NCBI GenBank assembly: GCA_033980235.1
Contig: CM067075.1
Location: 18,426,844-18,490,843, forward strand
Length of the DNA stretch: 64,000 nt
Source: Diadema setosum
Taxonomy: Eukaryota > Echinodermata > Echinoidea > Diadematoida > Diadematidae
Direction of reading: 5' to 3'
A model generated the notes under the pieces. The model did no database searches, was not told the DNA's origin, and was given only the letters and a program-made list of their open reading frames with translations. A program made the position numbers and the translations under genes. This document shows positions 58,514-64,000 of the stretch, in pieces. Every line of letters starts with the position of its first letter. The stretch's first letter is position 1.

Positions 58514-61112
58514 CAGTTAAACTCGGCTAAGTCGACATCGCATATGTCGAATAATCGCGCAAGTCGATGATTTTAAAAAGTCCCGATTTTTCCCCATTGA
58601 CTTACGTGTATTAATTCACTCACAAGTCGAATTTTGTAAGTCGAATACTCGCCTAAGTCGATGAAATTCCAAGTACACTTTCACGGAAAAACCATTGAAT
58701 TCACTGTGCCTAAGTCGAATAAGATTTTATTGTGTAATAAATCACTGTCAAAATCACGAGAAGCCAGTTTTTGTTTACATACAGTATATACCAAAGGAAA
58801 CTTTGCGTTAATAAACATTAACGTTTCAAAACGCAAGCGGTTTCACCTGAATAAGGTTAGTAACGCAAACTGACGATCGGGAAAATGTTTGTGGTAACGA
58901 TGAGTAACGATCCCAAGCGCAAATTAACGATGTTTCGTTAACATAACTATAGGTAACGCAAGAACTCACGCGAGATTTTGGTTTTGTAACGAGACCTGGT
59001 GAAATGACGACGTAGCCCCTGCCGAGTGTAGCGATCTACGCCTCATATTTAGCGGAGTCTTTTCGCGAATCGAATCACGATTTCGCGAATGGTTAATTTG
59101 CGACCAGGGTAACCACAAACGCACGCCGGGCCACCAAAAAAGCCGGATGTTTGCCTTCAGTTTTGGAAATGAACAGCGGTAACAATCGGTTCCATAAGAT
59201 GCTAGTTTAATGTCAGATGTTTGCTCTTAATTTTGGAAATGAATAACGGTAATATTCGACTCCGTATAATACTAAAATAAATGTCGGATGTTTGCTTATA
59301 CTTTTGGAAATGAATAATGGTACGATTCAGTTCCGTACGGTGCTGAAATTAATGTCAGATATTTGATTTTGCGTTCGGAAATGAATAAGGATAAAATACG
59401 GCTCCGGAAGATGCTGAAGTAAATGTTGAATGTTTGCTTTGACGTTCGGATATGAATAATAATGATATTCAACTCCATACGAAGATAAAATAAATGCCGG
59501 ATGTTTACTTTTACGTTCGAAAGTAAATAACAATAACATTCAGCTCCGGAAGATGCTAAAGTAAATGTCGAATTATCCCTTTGATGTTCGGAAATGAATA
59601 ACAATAATAATCAACTTCGTACAATGATGAAATAAATGCCGGGTGTTTACTTTTACGTTCGAAAGTAAATAACAATAACATTCAGCTCCGGAAAATGCTA
59701 AAGTAATTCGAATTATCCCTGTGACGTTCGGAAATGAATAACAATAATAATCAACTTCTTACGACAGAGATAAATATCGGATGTTTGCTTTTTACTTTCG
59801 AAAGTAAATAGCAATTACATTCGGCTCCAGAAGATGCTAAAATAAATGTCAGATGATTGTTTTTACGTTCGGAAGTAAATAGCAGTAATATTCTTCTCCA
59901 TACGATGCTAAATAACTGCCGGATGTTTGCTTTTAAACTTCGAAATGAATTACAGTAACATTTAGCTGCGTTTGATGGTAAAGTTAATGTTTGATATTTG
60001 CTTTGACGTTCGGAAATGGATAACAATAGTCCATGCATTCAACTCCGTCCAATGATAAAATAAATGTCTGATGTTTGCTTTTATGTTCGAAAGTAAATAG
60101 CAATAACATTCAGCTCCGGAAGATGATTAAATAAATGTTGAATGTTTGCTTTGGCGTTCGGAAATGAATAACAATAGTATTCAACTCAATACGATGATGA
60201 AATAAATGCCGGATGTTCGCTTTCACGTTTGAAAGTAAATAGCAATAGCATTCAGCTCCGGAAGACACTAAAATATATGTCGAATGATCCCTTTTTCGGA
60301 TGTCGGCTGTCTGCCTTGACGTTCGACTATGAAAAACAGTATAACATTCGGCTCCTTACGATGCTGAAATAATTGTCAAATGATTCATTTCAATTTCGGA
60401 AGTGGACAGCAGTAACATTTGGCTGCTTACGATCGTAAAATAAATGTTGGGTGTTTGCTTTTGAATTTGGAGATCGAATAACGGTAATGTTCTGCTCCGT
60501 ACGATGCTGAAATAAGTAACAGATTGTTTCTTTTACATTTTGAAATGATTAACGGTATCAATCGGCTCGGTTAGATGATAAAATAAAAAGCGGATGTTTG
60601 CTTTCACGTTCGAAAATGAATAAGGATGATATTCAGCTCCGTAAGATCCTAGAATGAATGTCGGTTGCTTGTTTTTACATTTGAAAATGATTAACGGTAA
60701 CATTCGGCTCCGGAAGATGTTAAATACTTGTAAATGATGGATGACTGCTTTTACAATCAGAAATAAATAACGGTAACTTTCGGACCGAACGTAGGACCGA
60801 TTTAGTTTAGCTTGTTAATTTGTGTTTTTTTTTTCGGGCCACCAAAAAATAAAAATCAAACATTTTGGGGCCACCTAAACAAAAGTTAGCGTGGAGCCCT
60901 GGCCTGCATCAATGTGGATAGAGTGTCTTGCTGGAGAGCAAACATCGGGTACACCGCTCCAGCTCTCGGCTCCAGAGTAGACAACATACATGTACAGTAC
61001 GTGTGGTGTAACTTTAAGTCGATTTTTTTTCGACTTACGCACAAGTCGAAACTCGCCTAAGTCGATGTGTTTTGCTCAGTCCCGAGAAGATCGACTTATG
61101 CGAGTTTAACTG
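58514..61112. mobile_element. pogo/Tigger-like element carrying a satellite
   Basis: CAGTTAAACTCGGCTAAGTC at the left and GACTTATGCGAGTTTAACTG at the right; TA at 58512-58513 and 61113-61114. Further CTAAGTCGA / TCGACTTA words recur in the terminal 150 bases of each end. Instead of a transposase it holds a 1.6-kb satellite (59140-60790). 2599 bp in all. Confidence 0.9.
59140..60790 (+). repeat. Satellite of alternating 70-bp monomers
   Basis: Roughly 23 monomers. One type reads GGATGTTTGCTTTTACGTTC, GAAAGTAAATAGCAATAACA, TTCAGCTCCGGAAGATGC. The other reads GATGTTCGGAAATGAATAAC, AATAATATTCAACTCCGTAC, GATGATAAAATAAATGCC. Matching 'TCCGGAAGATGCT' anchors recur at about 59403, 59546 and 59688, an A-B dimer of about 141 bases. 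Inverse copies are at 48100-48540. Confidence 0.85.
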
Positions 61113-61184
61113 TATTTTGGAGTCACCGCTGCCCCCCAGTTTTAAAGGGTGTGTACAGTTCTGGTCGAGGTGAGGATTTAGCAT

Positions 61185-63050
61185 TTAAAGGGGAAGTCCG
61201 GACGATTATCAGCCGTTTCCCGTGTAAAGAACAATATTTCATGAACCTATTACCCTTTTCCTGACGAGAAAAGACCGTCAGATACATTTACTATGATTTT
61301 TTTGAAAAATAAGGTAATTCTTTATGTTCGAATCCGTCGCGAGCAGCCCTTCGTACTATCTGTCCCAGTATGCATTGCGCGTGACGTCACAGACTCACTT
61401 TCCTCAGCGGAGCACCGCCAGCGCAGCCCAGCTACGAATCGATCTCCCATTGCACTGCTGACTGCGGCGCGGTATCTGCATGCCTGCCAAGGTCTGCCTA
61501 GTTGGCGCTACCACAGGAGTCCGTACACTGTTTTAGGAGTGCTGTTGCCAAATGCTGTATTCCTTTATTCAAATGATCTTCGGTATAATCTATATAAAAT
61601 CCGTCAAAGATTCATGTAAAATAATTGCAATATTATAACATTTTCATTTTATTAAAATATCATATGTATTGTAATACTGCTGTACTTAATTGTGTCCACC
61701 CCATCATTTACAATTCATTGGCCATCGTTGTCATCAGAGTGAACAGGCATACATGTACGTCTGCTGCTGCCAAATGCTATCACAATCTGCGATCGTTTTT
61801 TTCAACTTCTGAGTGTAAACAATCTGAAATCAGTCTGTCAATTTCAGAATTATTGCCTCTCTTGTTATGACAGTATAACTTGAACCGCGGAAGAAACGCC
61901 AGCGCCAGCTTCATCATAGTACCGCCGTCGCTAACTGCGACCAGCAGCCCCATACACATAGCGTAATGGGACTGCGTACTGTAGCATTCAGGATCATGAT
62001 CGGGTAGCATCGTGGATAAATATCAACTTAAAATTGAAATATTTCTTCAATTTGAAGACTTAACAAGTAAGGTTAAAGTATTGACAACAGGCTTTGGGCA
62101 ACGTTTGGTTCTGCCAATAGTCCTTTTCTGTTCAAATTGATGACTTAATGTGACTCGGTCAAGAGGAACCTTGGAGAGCTACACTGAATTATTGACGGCC
62201 AGCACAGGCGCACACACAAAGAGACATCTCTGTGCGCACACATCTCCGGTTATGCGCTGGCCGTCAATTCAGTGTAGCTCTCCCAGGTTCCTCTCGACCG
62301 AGTCACATTAAGTCATTAATTCGAACAGAAAGGGACTATTGGCAGAACCAAGCGTTGCCCGAAGCCTGTTGTCAATACTTCGACTTCACTGGTAAGTCTT
62401 CAAATTGAAGAAATTTTTCGATTTTAAGTTGATATTTATCTGCGAATACTACCTTATCATGATCCTGAATGCTACAGTGTGCAGCCCCATTATGTTATGC
62501 GTATGGGGCTGCTGGTTGCAGTTACGCCGCCGATGGGGAGTATGACGAGGCTGCATCGAGTAGTATTTGTAAGTTTTGACGACAAACTTGTCAATTAAAA
62601 TATTGGAGAGCCATCTTGCACACCTTTCCCGCTCATTTTCTGGGTTCGGAATGGCAAAAATTTCTTCTTCCGGCCATCGCCCGGTTTATTAGAACACCCA
62701 AACGCTCAAACGTCGGCATTTTCGATCATGCCGCGTGCATCCGCTGCGTGGCCGGAACCACGCGGAACGCTACCGCTTGCTCGGCCCGTGTCGCCGTTGC
62801 TCAAGCAGGGCTCCCCAAGCCAGCTGACGCTCCAAACAGAAAGCAATGTGATTCTAATACGTCACGCCGTCACATGATCTTTCTCGCCGGCCTACAGAAA
62901 TTGAACAGTTACGATTCAAAATTAGTGATGCTAAAAAATCGATTGTGACGAGTTGAGAGGGTATTTTTCAATGAAACTTAGTCATTATGGTCCTTGATTT
63001 ATGTAGATTATGGTGAAATTTATTCAAAATCGTCCGGACTTCTCCTTTAA
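61185..63050. mobile_element. Inner TTAA element with GGGGAAGTCCGGACGATT ends
   Basis: TTAA at 61185-61188 and 63047-63050. AGGGGAAGTCCGGACGATT is mirrored by AATCGTCCGGACTTCTCCT. It lies inside the outer MITE and holds a hairpin element. The CpG-rich interior (62640-62900) gives a 110-codon frame with no domain. Confidence 0.85.
61932..62524. mobile_element. Long hairpin (MULE-like) element, copy 2
   Basis: TAACTGCGACCAGCAGCCCC at the left and GGGGCTGCTGGTTGCAGTTA at the right, with arms of about 290 bases homologous to 28761-29450. The flanking nonamers CGCCGTCGC (61923-61931) and CGCCGCCGA (62525-62533) agree at seven of nine positions, consistent with an aged 9-bp duplication. Confidence 0.8.
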
Positions 63051-63386
63051 TGTTTTGCGAGATATTCAGAAACCACTCTATGAGATGTCAATGAGCATGC
63101 AATTCTAAGGGGTATCAAAAGTTTATTTGATGAAAATCGGTTTTGAAATGGCTGGGATATCCAAAAACAAGGTGAAACAAAGAGATCCTAATAAAAGGCA
63201 TGGCCTGTCGCCTTTTATTATTATCACTTTTGTGGATATCTCAGCCATTTGAAAACCAATTTTCATCAAATAAACGTTGAATCCTTCTTAAAATTACACA
63301 CTCTTTCAAATTTCATAAGAGGTTTCTCATTATCTCACTTCAAGACATGAATCCCCACCTCAACCAGTGCTGTACAGTCCATTTAA

Positions 63387-63597
63387 GCAGAAACTCTCAA
63401 GGTAAAGTATATTCAAAGTATAATATGGCAAGCAGGCCTCAGGGCAAATTTTATGTGGTCAGCAATGCTTGCTACAAAGGTACCATGGGGCACTGTGTAT
63501 ACAACTTTTGTAAATTGGTGTGGGGGAGCTGAACAAAAAGGTTGTTACTTTAGCTCTTCATCTGATAATCGCGTAAGGATCGCCCCCATGCCTTCCC
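63387..63597. other. Unassigned DNA
   Basis: No feature seen. Confidence 0.4.
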
Positions 63598-63880
63598 GTG
63601 CTTTTTTTTTGTGCACCTATCTCCTCCGAAGCCGTCGGCTCCGGGCCCCCGAGACCGGTGCCGTCGGCTGCAAGAGGGTGTCTTCTATTCCCCGTCTGGG
63701 TTTCGTCCGCGCTCCGCCTCGACATCGAGAGCAGCGCAAAAAACAAAGAAAAACAAAAACATGCGCTGGACCCCTGCTTCAGTGGGATAATGGGGTGCAG
63801 CGAAAGCTCTAGATCATCTTTCGTGATCACCCAGCTGATTGCTCGCAGAGAGCGTACGCACGGTAATACATTGATACACA
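63598..63880 (+). repeat. GC-rich dispersed repeat, copy 2
   Basis: CACCTATCTCCTCCGAAGCC, GTCGGCTCCGGGCCCCCGAG, ACCGGTGCCGTCGGCTGC and GGGTTTCGTCCGCGCTCCGC, then ATGCGCTGGACCCCTGCTT, in the order seen at 3015-3240. The copy may continue to the window edge. The long overlapping frames here on both strands follow from high GC and are not supported as genes. Confidence 0.65.
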
Positions 63881-64000
63881 GGAGCTTTCCTATTCCGCCA
63901 TGTATGTGTGTAATACTCTACCGAGAACGTATCTCGCCCAGCTGATCGCTGGCAGAGCTGACAATGGATATGACACACGCACTACATGGGTACAGGCAAT

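Larger units (their letters stand above)
61142..63386. mobile_element. Outer TTAA MITE, split by a second TTAA element
   Basis: TTAA at 61142-61145 and 63383-63386. Ends AGGGTGTGTACAGTTCTGG and CCAGTGCTGTACAGTCCA are imperfect inverses followed by GAGGTG / CACCTC. The right half (63051-63380) carries the same arms as 42048-42423 (GTTTATTTGATGAAAATCGG; ATTTTCATCAAATAAACG; GGTTTCTCATTATCTC). The left half is almost entirely displaced by the inner element. Confidence 0.8.

Overview
This window reads as a non-model metazoan nuclear genome. The best guess is a marine deuterostome such as an echinoderm. That rests on the type of mobile elements (short hairpin elements starting TTAAAGG, elements with TGACCTTTGACC core repeats and GGAC tails, pogo-like TA elements), AT-rich spacers, and one spliced vertebrate-like membrane-protein exon. 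The species assignment is inference. There is no bacterial gene organisation, CRISPR array, rRNA or recognisable tRNA gene. Almost every long reading frame belongs to a decayed retrotransposon or is a chance frame in repeats.

Layout. 0-10 kb: a palindromic MITE, then three families of repeat-containing elements. These are family A (822-2164, with palindromic X-boxes), family B (4609-5727, with nuclear-receptor-like direct repeats) and two copies of family C (6482-8275 and 9124-10154). B and the first C copy sit inside a diverged local repeat array (3838-8790). 10.4-16.5 kb: an old hAT-like fragment, mostly featureless DNA, and on the minus strand one convincing host exon (15140-15353), a probable TMEM198-family first coding exon ending at a clean GTAAGT donor. 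16.5-27.8 kb: a Ty3/Gypsy-type retroelement with protease, reverse transcriptase, RNase H and integrase remnants. It is broken by frameshifts and by three insertions (16990-18417, 19072-20939, 22674-24610). 28.6-30.6 kb: a TTAA-flanked long hairpin with a second hairpin inside it, then two small palindromic elements. 30.6-43 kb: AT-rich, gene-poor DNA with one pogo-like MITE, two TACTGTAAAAC-type MITEs and one TTAA MITE. 43-54.4 kb: a 235-bp tandem array carrying three copies of family D (44558-45709, 48550-49530, 50261-54381). The third D copy is split by a 2.85-kb hAT-like element with a 6-bp target duplication. 55-64 kb: two more pogo-like elements, one carrying a 1.6-kb satellite of alternating 70-bp monomers; a TIR element; and a three-deep nest of hairpin elements (61142-63386).

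The most interesting pattern is that families A, B, C and D share one plan despite almost no sequence identity at their ends. Each has a 5' mini-hairpin with a 5-bp stem, then a family-specific box, then core repeats of mostly about 145-165 bp sharing a CCAAATTTGA-like box, then a GGAC-type tail. A 3' hairpin follows, whose outer arm is the inverse of the 5' box. This resembles the pearl / DINE-1 / HINE class of Helentron-linked non-autonomous elements. Family A multiplies a perfect palindromic RFX X-box, and B and D multiply AGGTCA direct repeats spaced by one base.
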